Source: JACDHG01 sp963815295 (GTDB lineage Bacteria; Actinomycetota; Actinomycetes; Propionibacteriales; Nocardioidaceae). Taken from it: a stretch of DNA of 64,000 nt. Below, piece after piece: positions 7,823-17,111 of this stretch (its first letter is position 1; each line of letters begins with the position of its first letter). The stretch is from positions 992,001 through 1,056,000 of the forward strand of contig CAWFFZ010000008.1 in NCBI GenBank assembly GCA_963815295.1, read 5' to 3'. The notes beneath the pieces were generated by a model. The model worked only from the letters and a program-made list of their open reading frames with translations. It was not told where the DNA came from and searched no databases. The position numbers were made by a program, and so were the translations under genes.

Positions 7823-8779
7823 CTACTCGGTCGGCTGGGGTTGCTGGTGTGGCATCCGCCGACGTACACCGGTCCAGACCAGCACGCCGAGGATGAGGAA
7901 CAGGGTGCCGAGGGGCAGCACGAGTCCGATGGTGTGGCCGACCCCGATGACGAACGTCGTGAACGCGTCCCAGCCCTGCTTGACGCCGGTGACGAAGCCG
8001 GCCTGGTCATCGTTGTCGGGCTTGGGTTTGGGCTTGTCGACCGGAGGCTTGCTGATGCTGACGGTGATCCTCGACATCGCCGTCTGCTCGGCCAGGGTGC
8101 GCTGTTGCGCGAGCAGTGACTCAAGGTCGGCCTGGCGCTGGTGGAGCTGCGACTCGAGCGCGATGATCTCGCCGAGCCTCGTCGCCCGCACGAACAGCCT
8201 GCGCAGCGACACCAATGAATCCTGGGCGCTGCGGACTCGCGAGTCGACGTCGGCCACCTGTGTGGTCACGTCTTTGCTGTCACGGACCTTCTCGGTGAGC
8301 GTCGCAAGCTCCGCGATTCCGTTGAGCGTTGTGTCGAACTCGTCGACCGGGACTCGGAGCAGCAACTGGCTGTAGGACTGCTCGCCGTCGCGGTCGGTCG
8401 ACGTGGACTCGGCCGCGATCTCGCCACCGCTGGCGACCACCAGCGCGGTGATCTGCTGGATCACCGAGCCGACGTTGTCGCTGCGCAGGCTCACCGAACC
8501 CGTCTTGATGAGGTCGCGAGGTTCGAGAAGGGCGGCGTTCTGAGCGTTCCCGCCCGACTGGGACCCGTTGCGTGTCGTGTCGATCACCCCGTCGACGGCG
8601 GAGTTCTTCGGCGCCATGTCTGCGGAGTCTTCCAAGGCTCCTTCAGAGAGTCCGGCATCGTCGGACCCGGATGACGCGTCGCCACCGTCTTGGCTGCAGC
8701 TGGTCAGGATGAGCAGGGCCAGCAGCGCAGCAACCACGGTGGCCGTGGGGCCGCGGAGGCCGCGGAGTCTTGTGGTCAT
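7823..8779 (-). CDS. DUF4349 lipoprotein
   Basis: A 318-aa membrane-associated lipoprotein. The signal peptide ends in the lipobox LTSC (Cys near residue 24). After a Ser/Asp-rich linker comes the DUF4349 domain (about 80-245), with DLIKTGSVSLRSDNVGSVI and a long coiled-coil segment (SRVRSAQDSLVSLRRLF to DLESLLAQQRTLAEQT). Near the C-terminus is one membrane helix (TIGLVLPLGTLFLILGVLV) followed by basic residues. Function of the family is unknown. It is inserted between hemE and hemY on the opposite strand and ends 9 bp after the hemE stop. Confidence 0.82.
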   Translation of the reverse strand: MTTRLRGLRGPTATVVAALLALLILTSCSQDGGDASSGSDDAGLSEGALEDSADMAPKNSAVDGVIDTTRNGSQSGGNAQNAALLEPRDLIKTGSVSLRSDNVGSVIQQITALVVASGGEIAAESTSTDRDGEQSYSQLLLRVPVDEFDTTLNGIAELATLTEKVRDSKDVTTQVADVDSRVRSAQDSLVSLRRLFVRATRLGEIIALESQLHQRQADLESLLAQQRTLAEQTAMSRITVSISKPPVDKPKPKPDNDDQAGFVTGVKQGWDAFTTFVIGVGHTIGLVLPLGTLFLILGVLVWTGVRRRMPHQQPQPTE

Positions 8780-8883
8780 GGGGATGAGATGTCGAACCGG
8801 CCTCCGTGGTTCCCACCGTCTGCATCGGGTCGGTCTTCTGGTCCGGTCGATCGTCGAACGACGTTGACTGCCAAGGTGGAGCC

Positions 8884-10353
8884 GTGCACAGCGAAACCCA
8901 CGACGACGCGGCATCCGCCCCGATCGATCCCCGTGCTCGGACAGGACAGCCTCGGCGGCAGGGTCACGTCGTCGTCGTGGGCGGAGGGATCGGCGGGCTC
9001 GCTGCTGCCCAGGCTGTCCTGACCGCGCGGCCGGGCACTCAGGTGACGGTGCTGGAAGGTGCCCCGGACATCGGCGGCAAGTTGCGGTTGGGCGAGGTCG
9101 CGGGCGTCCAGGTGGACCTAGGTGCCGAGTCGATGCTGGCTCGCCGGCCCGAGGGAACGGCGCTGGCCGAGGCGGTAGGGCTTGGGCATGACGTCGTACA
9201 CCCCGAGGTAGCGGGTGCAGGCGTGTGGACTCGTGGGGCGATCCGGCCGCTTCCTCCGACGCTGATGGGTATCCCAGCAGACCTCGCCGCCACCGGCCGG
9301 TCGGGCATCCTCAGTCGTGCCGGGTTGCTGCGGGCCAGGCTCGAGGCGCGGCTACCGGCGGTGGATGTGTCGCAGGACGTGTCGATCGGCGCGCTGGTGT
9401 CGAGGCGGCTCGGTCGGGATGTCGCCGACCGTCTGGTCGACCCACTCGTCGGCGGTGTGTATGCCGGTCGCTCGGACGAGCTGTCGCTGTTCGCCGCCTG
9501 GCCACAGGTGGTGTCGGCGCTGAGACTCCATGGTGGGTTGCTGTCGGCAGCCGCTGCCAGTGCGCAGGAGGCAGCGTCGGACGCAACCCTCGAGACACCG
9601 CCTGTTTTCGCGGGGATCTCAGGTGGCGTCGGGCGGCTGGCGGTCGCCACGGCCGAGGACGTCGCTCGGCGTGGCGGCACCCTACGCACGAGCGCCATGG
9701 TGCGGGAGCTGAACCGGACGCCGCATCGATGGCGGCTTGTCGTGGGCCCTACGCCTGCCCCCGAGGTGGTCGAGGCAGACGAAGTCATCCTCGCCTGCCC
9801 CGCCACCGCCGCCGCGCGGCTGCTTCGCTCGGAGGCACCAGGCGCCGCGCAGGAGCTGGCTCGCGTCGACTACGCGTCGCTGGCGATCGTCACGGTGGCC
9901 ATGCGGGCGGCCGATGTGGGCGCCCCACTTGTTGGCTCCGGCTTTCTGGTGCCCCCAGTCGAGAAGACCACGATCAAGGCCGCGACCTACACCTCACGCA
10001 AGTGGGGGTGGCTGCCCGAGGACCTGGTTGTGCTGCGCTGCTCGATCGGCCGCTATCGCGACCAGGAGATCCTGCAACGAGACGACACAGAGCTCGTCGA
10101 GGCCGCGATGCTCGACCTCCGTGACGCCACCGGGCTGCGGGCGCCGCTTGTCGACGTCGCGGTGACGCGGTGGGGTGGCGCCTTGCCGCAGTACGCCGTT
10201 GGGCACCTCGACACGGTGGCCCGCATCCGCGCCGCGGTGGACTCAGTGGACGGCCTGGAGATCTGTGGCGCTGTGCTCGACGGAGTGGGCATCCCAGCAG
10301 TGATCGCGACCGGGCAGCAGGCGGCCAGCCGGGTGGTCGCACGGCTCGGCTAG
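8884..10353 (+). CDS. hemY: Coproporphyrinogen III / protoporphyrinogen oxidase
   Basis: A 489-aa FAD enzyme. The Rossmann motif VVVVGGGIGGLAAAQAVL is near residue 30, followed by VTVLEGAPDIGGKLRLGEV, where the ribose-binding Glu sits. The C-terminal FAD motif is EICGAVLDGVGIPAVIATG. Because hemQ follows, this HemY probably oxidises coproporphyrinogen III to coproporphyrin III in the coproporphyrin-dependent haem route (CgoX), as known for actinobacteria. The GTG at 8884 has GGTGGAG upstream and clears the divergent DUF4349 promoter. Confidence 0.9.
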   Translation: MHSETHDDAASAPIDPRARTGQPRRQGHVVVVGGGIGGLAAAQAVLTARPGTQVTVLEGAPDIGGKLRLGEVAGVQVDLGAESMLARRPEGTALAEAVGLGHDVVHPEVAGAGVWTRGAIRPLPPTLMGIPADLAATGRSGILSRAGLLRARLEARLPAVDVSQDVSIGALVSRRLGRDVADRLVDPLVGGVYAGRSDELSLFAAWPQVVSALRLHGGLLSAAAASAQEAASDATLETPPVFAGISGGVGRLAVATAEDVARRGGTLRTSAMVRELNRTPHRWRLVVGPTPAPEVVEADEVILACPATAAARLLRSEAPGAAQELARVDYASLAIVTVAMRAADVGAPLVGSGFLVPPVEKTTIKAATYTSRKWGWLPEDLVVLRCSIGRYRDQEILQRDDTELVEAAMLDLRDATGLRAPLVDVAVTRWGGALPQYAVGHLDTVARIRAAVDSVDGLEICGAVLDGVGIPAVIATGQQAASRVVARLG

Positions 10354-10423
10354 CTCGTGTCAGGGCGTTCGGTGCAAGCAGGGGCGAATAGGCAGACGGA
10401 GTCCCGGCGGCCACAATGGACCC

Positions 10424-11194
10424 ATGACGAGCCCCTCTGATCCTTCGCACAACCCCTTCGCATTCCCCGCCGGTGCTCCGACCGACGCAGGCCAGCTACA
10501 GAAGGGCACGTCCGCCCGGGAGCTCAACGAGCTGATCCGCTACACGATGTGGTCCGTCTGGCGGCTCTCGGCGCCCGTCGGCTCCGATGCCGACCGCGAC
10601 GATCAGGTGGTCGAGGTGGACGATCTCTTCACCACGTTCGCCGACGACGACGTGGTCGTCCGTGGGGTCTACGACGTCAGCGGCCTGCGCGCCGATGCCG
10701 ACATCCTCGTGTGGTGGCATGCGCCGACCGCCGAGGCGTTGCAGTCGGCCTACAACGCCCTGCGACGTACGGCGCTCGGCGGACGTCTCGAGCCGGTCTG
10801 GTCTCAGCTGGCGCTGCACCGGCCGGCCGAGTTCAACAAGAGCCACATCCCGGCGTTCCTAGCCAACGAGAAGGCTGGCGACTACATCTGTGTCTACCCG
10901 TTCGTCCGCTCGTACGAGTGGTATCTCCTTGACGGCACGGAGCGGCGGGCGATGCTCGCCGAGCACGGCCAACTGGCTCGGAGCTTCCCCGACGTGCGCG
11001 CCAACACTGTCGCGTCATTCGCGCTTGGCGACTACGAATGGATCTTGGCGTTCGAGTCCGACGAGCTCCACCGGATCGTCGACCTGATGCGGCACCTGCG
11101 GGCGAGTACGGCGCGCCGGCACGTCCGCGAGGAGGTGCCGTTCTACACCGGGCGGCGCCGCTCCGTGAAGGACCTGCTCGCCAGCCTGCCGTGA
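10424..11194 (+). CDS. hemQ: Coproheme decarboxylase (HemQ/ChdC)
   Basis: A 256-aa protein of the chlorite-dismutase fold. It turns coproheme into haem b using peroxide, the last step of the coproporphyrin-dependent route. Family marks are ELIRYTMWSVWRL near residue 37, DILVWWHAPTAEALQSAY, and YICVYPFVRSYEWYLLD (about 156-172), which holds the catalytic Tyr of the actinobacterial type. It lies 70 bp downstream of hemY. CACAAT ends 6 nt before the ATG, so it may also have its own leaderless start. The ferrochelatase gene (cpfC) is not in this window. Confidence 0.93.
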   Translation: MTSPSDPSHNPFAFPAGAPTDAGQLQKGTSARELNELIRYTMWSVWRLSAPVGSDADRDDQVVEVDDLFTTFADDDVVVRGVYDVSGLRADADILVWWHAPTAEALQSAYNALRRTALGGRLEPVWSQLALHRPAEFNKSHIPAFLANEKAGDYICVYPFVRSYEWYLLDGTERRAMLAEHGQLARSFPDVRANTVASFALGDYEWILAFESDELHRIVDLMRHLRASTARRHVREEVPFYTGRRRSVKDLLASLP

Positions 11195-11209
11195 CCTGAG
11201 TCGCGACTT

Positions 11210-11614
11210 TCAGTCGGTGGGCTCGAGCGTGATGCTCACCGAGTTGATGCAGTAGCGCGCGTCGGTCGGGTTGCCGTAGCCCTCGCCCAAGAACACGTGG
11301 CCGAGATGGGAGTCGCAAGTGGAGCAGCGCACCTCGGTGCGTGCCATCCCGAGCGACCGATCCTCGATCAACGTGACGCCGTCGCTGTCGCTCGGCGCCC
11401 AGAAGGACGGCCAACCGCAGTGTGAGTCGAACTTCTCGGCCGACCTGAACAGCTCGGCGCCGCAGGCCTTGCACCTGTAGACGCCAACCGTCTTGGTGTC
11501 GACGTACTCGCCTGTCCAGGCCCGCTCGGTGCCGGCCTCGCGCAGGACGGAGTACTCCTCGGGGCTCAGCTGCTGGCGCCACTCGTCGTCGGTCTTCGTC
11601 ACCTTCGTCGTCAT
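11210..11614 (-). CDS. msrB: Peptide methionine (R)-S-oxide reductase
   Basis: A 134-aa MsrB that repairs methionine-R-sulfoxide in proteins. Zinc ligands are the two CxxC pairs in RCKACGAEL and RCSTCDSHLGHVF. The catalytic Cys is in RYCINSVSI near the C-terminus. FDSHCGWPSFWAP is the classic substrate pocket; its Cys is the usual resolving residue. It is convergent with hemQ, 15 bp between stops. TATCCT ends 6 nt before the ATG without a Shine-Dalgarno, so the message is probably leaderless. Confidence 0.95.
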   Translation of the reverse strand: MTTKVTKTDDEWRQQLSPEEYSVLREAGTERAWTGEYVDTKTVGVYRCKACGAELFRSAEKFDSHCGWPSFWAPSDSDGVTLIEDRSLGMARTEVRCSTCDSHLGHVFLGEGYGNPTDARYCINSVSITLEPTD

Positions 11615-11620
11615 GCCTCA

Positions 11621-11626
11621 AGGATA
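11621..11626 (-). promoter_or_regulatory. -10 box of leaderless msrB
   Basis: TATCCT on the minus strand, 6 nt before the msrB ATG. Confidence 0.5.
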
Positions 11627-11640
11627 CGGGCGGCGGCGAA

Positions 11641-14600
11641 TCAGCGAATCGTGATGGTAGCCGTCGGCGAGACACCTTGGACATGGTCGACATCGGCCGG
11701 CTTCACGATCCGCCAGGACGTCGTCCCCTTCTTGGCCGTCTTCGACGTCGTCACCCGGTGGCTGTAGAAGCTGTCCTGGTCGAGCGTCGCCGTTGCGACC
11801 GTCTGCCAGACTCCCGAGACGAACTGCTGCACCTGCACGGTGTCGCCAGCGTGGTTAGGCGCAACCACGCCGGTGAAGAGGACGGAGCCGCCCTTCTTGA
11901 TGACACTGTCGCGCGGGAACAACGAGACCCGGGTGGCGACGTTGACCGTCACTGGCTGGCTCTCGGTGGGAGCGTTGGAGCTGTCCCCGCCAAACGCTGC
12001 CCGGTACTGGGTGTTGCGGTTAGGCGACACGGTGAACGTGTAACCGCCGTCAGCAGCAGTGGTCGTTGATGCCACCTCGACCCACGGGTCGGTTGCAGTA
12101 GCCCGCGACTCGAGATGCACCGTCGCGCCGCTGATCGGGGTGCTGTCGCCCGTGTCGCGCAGCGCGCCCGAAACCGTCGCCGACCCACCGAAGATAATGG
12201 TCGACGGCGAGGCGGCCGCAGTCAACGTGACCTCGTTAAGGGTCATGTCGAGGCCCACGAGCACGGCGTCGTGGTCCGACGACCGGAACTGGTCGGGCGC
12301 GTAGATCGCGTCGACCGGGTCGGGCTTGAACGACGTGTCGTAGTCGAGAATGTTGGCCTCGTCGGCATTGATGTGCCACTCGGCCGCACCCGTCACCTGG
12401 GTTTCCATCGAGGCATTCGCGAGCGCGTGGTCGAGGTAGCCGGACTGGCCGTCGAACACGTAGCCGTAGGCGAGCTCGCCACCTTCCCGCTTGACCAGGT
12501 CGGTGTATCCGCCGCCCACGAGGGAGTCGATCGGGTCCTCGTGGTCGTAGGAGTTGAGGTCACCGATGATCAGGTGGTCGGGGTCGCCGCTGCCCGTGGG
12601 ATCCGTAGCGAGGTGGTCGACGATCGCTTCGGCGGCCTGGGTGCGGGTGATGTTGCAGTTGCCTGAACCGTCCCCGGTGTCGGGGTCGCCGGCGCAAGCC
12701 GAGCCCTTGGACTTCAGGTGGTTGACCGACACGGTGAACCGCTCACCCGACGCGATCTCGTCGAACGTCTGGGTGATCATCGGGCGGCTGCTGGTGTCGA
12801 TGAACCGCGGGTCGTCCGACGAGTCGAGTACGTCGAAGTCACCGGCCAGGCTGACCACGCCAGGCTTGTAGAGGAACCCGACCCGGATTGCGTCCGTCCC
12901 GACGACGCCAGTGTCGACGTAGTCGTAGGTGCCCGCACCGAGCACATCGTTGAGCCCGGCGGCCAGGTCTGCTGCAGGCTCGACTCCCGGGGTGTTCTCC
13001 ATCTCCATCAGGCCGACGACATCGGCGTCGAGCTCGGCCAGTGCGGCGATGATCTTGGCCCTCTGCCGTGGCAGTTCGTTCGGTTGGTCGGCGTCCGCGC
13101 CCCGACACTCCTGCTTGTTGCCTACTGGACCACAGTCTTCGGTGCTGCCGCCCTGATCGAGGGTGAGGAAGTAGTTCAGGACGTTGAAGCTCGCCACCGT
13201 GACCTCACCGCCGACGTTCGGTGCGGCCGTCGGGCGTGCGTTCTTGACTGTGAAATCGCCGTACTCAATGGGCTGGAGCCGGTAGAGGCTGAAGGAGAAG
13301 TCCATGATCCCGGTGATCCCGGTAATCGTGTCGCCACCGCGGAACCGGTTCGTCAGGCTGAACGGATCGCCGTTTCCCGGGTGGGGGATCGAGCGAGGGG
13401 TTCTGCACGTTCGAGGCGTCATCGATCGTGATGATGCGCTTGTGCGTACTCTGCGGCGAGCGCGATTGCCGGAGCACCCGGCTCGACGACCGCGGTGGGG
13501 TTGTAGAGGCGGTTCCAGCCGTTCGGCGGTGCCGCAACTACGACCTCGCCGAAGCGCGCGTAGTTGAAGTACTCGCTGATCACGAGCTCGTCGACCAGCT
13601 GCACCTGCATACCCTCGAAGCGCTCCAGGTCGTCAGGATCGGTGAGCGGGAACGAGACAGCTGCCGACTCGACAGGGTCGACCTCCGCGTCACACGGGAG
13701 GACGGTGACGTCGATCAGCTCGGTGCGGCCGAAGTTCTCCTGCACGGTCCCGGCCACCCGCGCCTGGGACCCGACTTCGGGTGCCGTCGCTGAACCGAGC
13801 GCGACGAAGATGCCCTCTGAGGTCAGGGGGTCGGCGTCATGGTCCGCGGCTTCCTCCTGGACGAACATCCCGCCCAGCATCACCGCGGTGACGACGCCTT
13901 CGATGGTCTGTGACCCGCCGAAGGCCGGGTCGAAGGCCGCGCCGGATCCTTGGATCTGGTGCACGAACGTCGCCGGGTCACCGCACTCGCCGATCTCCGG
14001 CGGCTCGGTCGTGGGGACGCACTCCTCGCCACAGTTGACGGGGGAGGGGGTGCCAGCGGTGAAGTCGACGGAGTTGTTGTCGGTGTCGGTGCCAGCCGCG
14101 TTGCGTGATGCAGAGGTGGTGTTGGTCAGGTGGTAGTCGTCGGTGCCGTCTCGGAGTCGTTGGCCGCTGGTCCGTAGCCGACAAAGTCCACGACACCCGG
14201 CGCGGTGTCGCAGTCGGGGATCGTGCAAGAGAGTGCGGTCTGGCTGCTGACGAGCGCGACTTTGCCGGCCCGGTCCGGCCATCACGATCGTGCCGGTCGC
14301 GTCAGGTGTGGGCAGCGGGGTGGTGCCTCCGGTGCCCTGCGCCTCCTGGACCAGGTAGGTCTCTCCCGCCGGGATCTCCCCGACAGGTTGGTCACCTGGT
14401 AAACGATGCCGGTGGTTCCAGCCGACGTGTACTGGACCGAGTAGCCGGACACATCGACGGTCGTCGTGCCGATGTTCTTCACCTCAATGAAGTCGTGCGT
14501 GTACGTCGCACCACTGTTGCCGCCGCCGCCGTACACCTCATTGATGACGAGCGTGGTGGAGGGCACTGCTGAGGCCTGGGTGGGCGGAAGGACCACCAAG

Positions 14601-14668
14601 GCCGCGACTACGGCCCCGGGGAGGGCGGCTACAAGGGCACGTCGACGCGTCAAAAATCGTGAGGTCAC
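11641..14668 (-). pseudogene. ExeM/NucH-type extracellular endonuclease, at least five frameshifts
   Basis: Read across frames this is one ~1000-aa secreted nuclease. It has a signal peptide (from GTG 14668, RALVAALPGAVVAALVV, ASA cleavage), a lamin-tail domain (LVINEVYGGGGNSGATYTHD), an OB-like region, and an EEP-type nuclease domain (VASFNVLNYFLT, VVGLMEMENTP, NHLKSKGSAC, IIGDLNSYDHEDP, RSSDHDAVLV). The C-terminus has two Ig-like modules and no membrane anchor. The frame changes near 14380, 14270, 14110-14155, 13440 and 13385, mostly at C/G runs. The last 593 codons (13422-11641) are intact and hold the whole nuclease domain. It is either a decaying gene or an assembly artefact; intact relatives degrade extracellular DNA. 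Confidence 0.82.
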
Positions 14669-14829
14669 AAGGGGTCCCGTCAGAGAATCCAGTGGTGTGG
14701 GTGTCCGGGACAACCTAAGCCACAAACGAGACGAAGGGGAGTCCTGAGGGCTATCAAAGATGAACAGACTGCGACGGCGTGGGTTGGCAGATGCTGGTGG
14801 TCCCGGCGTCTCAGTTGGCCTCGGCTGGA

Positions 14830-14835
14830 TAGGCT
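14830..14835 (+). promoter_or_regulatory. -10 box of leaderless ligD-polymerase gene
   Basis: TAGGCT, 7 nt before the ATG at 14843; no Shine-Dalgarno is visible. Confidence 0.45.
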
Positions 14836-14842
14836 GGCCCGC

Positions 14843-15913
14843 ATGGCCAGCCCCGTCACCGAGATCGACGTCGACGGGACCATGGTCCGCGTCTCCAACC
14901 CCGACCGGGTCGTGTTCCCGGCGACCGACGCCACCCCCGAGACGACCAAGCTCGACGTGGTCAACTACTACGCCAGCGTCGGCGAGGGGATCCTGCGGGC
15001 GCTCCATCTGCGCCCCACCACGTTGGAGCGCTGGCCGAAGGGCGTGTTCCCCGATATCAAGCAGGCGACCCGCTCCGACCCACACGGAGACGCGTTCTTC
15101 CAGAAACGGGTCCCGAAAGGGGCGCCGGCGTACGTCGAAACCGCCCGGATCGAGTTCCCGTCCGGCCGATCCGCAGACGAGGTCTGCCCGACGGAGGCGG
15201 CGGTGGCAGCCTGGGCGGCCCAGATCGGCACGATCACGTTCCACCCTTGGCCTGTCCGTCGCGCCGACGTCGACCATCCCGACGAGCTGCGCCTCGACCT
15301 CGACCCTCAGCCCGGTACATCGTTCGCCGAGTCCGCGGTGGTGGCGGGGGAGGCCCGTGGACTTCTCGAGGAGCTGGGCATCCGGGGCTTCCCGAAGACG
15401 TCAGGCAACCGAGGCGTCCACATCTACATCCGGATCGAGCCGCGGTGGACGTTCACCGACGTACGCCATGCGGCGATCGCGTTCGGTCGTGAGCTGGAGC
15501 GCCGGATGCCTGGCAGGGTCACCACGAACTGGTGGAAGGAGGAGCGCGGCGAGACTGTGTTCATCGACTACAACCAGAATGCCCGTGACCGCACCATCGC
15601 CAGCGCCTACAGCCTGCGCCCACTGCCAGGAGGGCCTGTCTCTACACCGGTGGAGTGGTCCGAGCTCGAAGGGCTCGATCCGCGCGAGTTCACCCTGCAC
15701 ACCGTGCCCGCGCGCATGGCGGAGAAGGGCGACCTGCATGCGGAGATCGACGACGTCCATCACTCGCTCGAGCCGCTGCTCGCGATGTACGAACGCGATG
15801 AGGCCGACGGTAAGGGCGACATGCCCTACCCGCCCGAGTACCCCAAGATGCCCGGCGAGCCGCCGAGGGTCCAGCCGAGCAAGAAGAATCCGCTGAACTG
15901 GGAAGATGCCTGA
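14843..15913 (+). CDS. LigD-type DNA polymerase (archaeo-eukaryotic primase fold)
   Basis: A 356-aa stand-alone polymerase domain like that of the end-joining enzyme LigD. Marks are RVSNPDRVVFPATD at the start, FFQKRVPKGAPAYVET, the metal-binding DLD in RLDLDPQPGTSFA (about residues 150-162), KTSGNRGVHIYIRI, and FIDYNQNARDRTIASAYS. It lacks the ligase and nuclease domains of full LigD, which is common in actinobacteria, where such proteins assist break repair. An ATP-dependent ligase of the LigC type is 4.5 kb downstream on the other strand; no ku gene is in the window. TAGGCT ends 7 nt before the ATG. Confidence 0.9.
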   Translation: MASPVTEIDVDGTMVRVSNPDRVVFPATDATPETTKLDVVNYYASVGEGILRALHLRPTTLERWPKGVFPDIKQATRSDPHGDAFFQKRVPKGAPAYVETARIEFPSGRSADEVCPTEAAVAAWAAQIGTITFHPWPVRRADVDHPDELRLDLDPQPGTSFAESAVVAGEARGLLEELGIRGFPKTSGNRGVHIYIRIEPRWTFTDVRHAAIAFGRELERRMPGRVTTNWWKEERGETVFIDYNQNARDRTIASAYSLRPLPGGPVSTPVEWSELEGLDPREFTLHTVPARMAEKGDLHAEIDDVHHSLEPLLAMYERDEADGKGDMPYPPEYPKMPGEPPRVQPSKKNPLNWEDA

Positions 15914-16017
15914 CTGACCCGTGCATTCTCGAGGGCGGACGTGCAGGGCGCGGTAAGAATCAGACTGCCATCCAATTCGTCAAGCACGTTCTACAAGGCG
16001 TCCTGTGGTGACCGACC

Positions 16018-16500
16018 TTAGGCAAGCGCTCTGCAAACGTTCACCACGTGGCCGGTGAAGCGTGTCGAGACCAAGTCCCCATCCTTGTCGAAGACGGTGT
16101 ATATCCGCCCATGGCTGGTCCACAGCCCTTCCTTGTGGGTCACCGGGTGGAACGGCCATCCCCAGGCCCCCACCTCAGCAATGGAGCTGGCGCCGCTCCG
16201 TTGGATTTTGACCAACCTCGGACCAGCGATGCTGTACCGCAGCGTCTTCCCGGTCGCAAGGTTCTTGAAAGTCACCTTGAGTCCAGGGGAGGTTTCGATC
16301 TGCTTGTAGGCGAAGCGCCCGTTATCACGTTCAAAGATCTTGACGGAGTACTTGCCTACTTGATGGATGGCGACTGGAAAGCCACAGTTGAGGGCAACGA
16401 ACCGCACGTCCACAGGTTGGGGCGTCCGAGCGTACGCAGGTTGACCGAACGCCACGCAGGCAAGAAGCGATGCTGCGAGCAGGGCTACTGACCGTCTCAT
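16018..16500 (-). CDS. Secreted protein of unknown function
   Basis: A 160-aa exported protein. The signal peptide is MRRSVALLAASLLACVAFGQ with cleavage near AYA-RT. The mature part is beta-rich, with one early Cys (ALNCGFP) and one late Cys (VNVCRAL) that could pair. A conserved-looking stretch ending FHPVTHKEGLWTSHGRIY may be a surface loop. I do not recognise the family. The ATG at 16500 has GGAAG/AGGTAG upstream, and the longer frame has no credible start. A neighbour class of similar small secreted proteins occurs at 43497. Confidence 0.7.
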   Translation of the reverse strand: MRRSVALLAASLLACVAFGQPAYARTPQPVDVRFVALNCGFPVAIHQVGKYSVKIFERDNGRFAYKQIETSPGLKVTFKNLATGKTLRYSIAGPRLVKIQRSGASSIAEVGAWGWPFHPVTHKEGLWTSHGRIYTVFDKDGDLVSTRFTGHVVNVCRALA

Positions 16501-16611
16501 CTTGCTACCTTCCTCTTCCGGAGCGGGGGTTGAGCCTCGGCACGCAGGACGACCCTCTGGGGACACCTTTCTCCCGTGCAGGCGCTAGCGACATAGTCAA
16601 TTCGGGGGGTT

Positions 16612-16669
16612 GACGGAGGGTGTTCGCTGCACCACGTTTGGTCGTGTGCGGCGGCGAACACCCTCCGTC
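16612..16669 (-). terminator. Strong hairpin, possible terminator
   Basis: A perfect 16-bp inverted repeat (left arm 16612-16627, right arm 16654-16669) around a 26-nt loop. It lies in the 610-bp gap between the starts of the secreted gene (16500) and the end of the RTX gene (17112), downstream of the latter, so a terminator role on the minus strand is plausible. The loop is longer than usual and there is no clear U-tract. Apart from this hairpin I see nothing else supported between 16501 and 17111. Confidence 0.45.
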
Positions 16670-17111
16670 TGCGCGGCGATGTAGTACTCGGTCTGCACAG
16701 TGTCGACGCTTCATTCGAGCTCGTGCGATGGTGACACCGTGCGCACGGGATCGCTCCATTAGCAGAGTGCAGTCACTCTTTGTAGCTGCGCTCGCTTGGC
16801 AGGCAGCACCTGGCCCACCCTGACTCGACTGTCACACGCGCAGGGTGATGATTCCGTTACACAGTGGCACTCAGTTCACCCAGGCGTGAGACAGATTAGG
16901 TGTTCGCAGTCGCAGGCGTAACGTGGTTTGGGTAGCCGGGGTCGTTGCTCCAGCCCGGGTTAACAGTCTGTCGGGGTTGCCCCCGTCGTGTTGCGCACCG
17001 GCCGGTCCGTTTCGGCAGGCCGGTGGTTCTGCCCGCGAAGTCTGAGGGGTCAGCGCGGTCAGAACCACCATCTTCTGTGCCTGACTCATCAGCGCTGGTC
17101 CGAGTGGCCAG

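Noticed and set aside
14760..15896. 378-aa frame overlapping the LigD-type polymerase on the same strand
   Set aside because: Ser/Arg/Pro-rich shadow frame; the polymerase frame carries all motifs.
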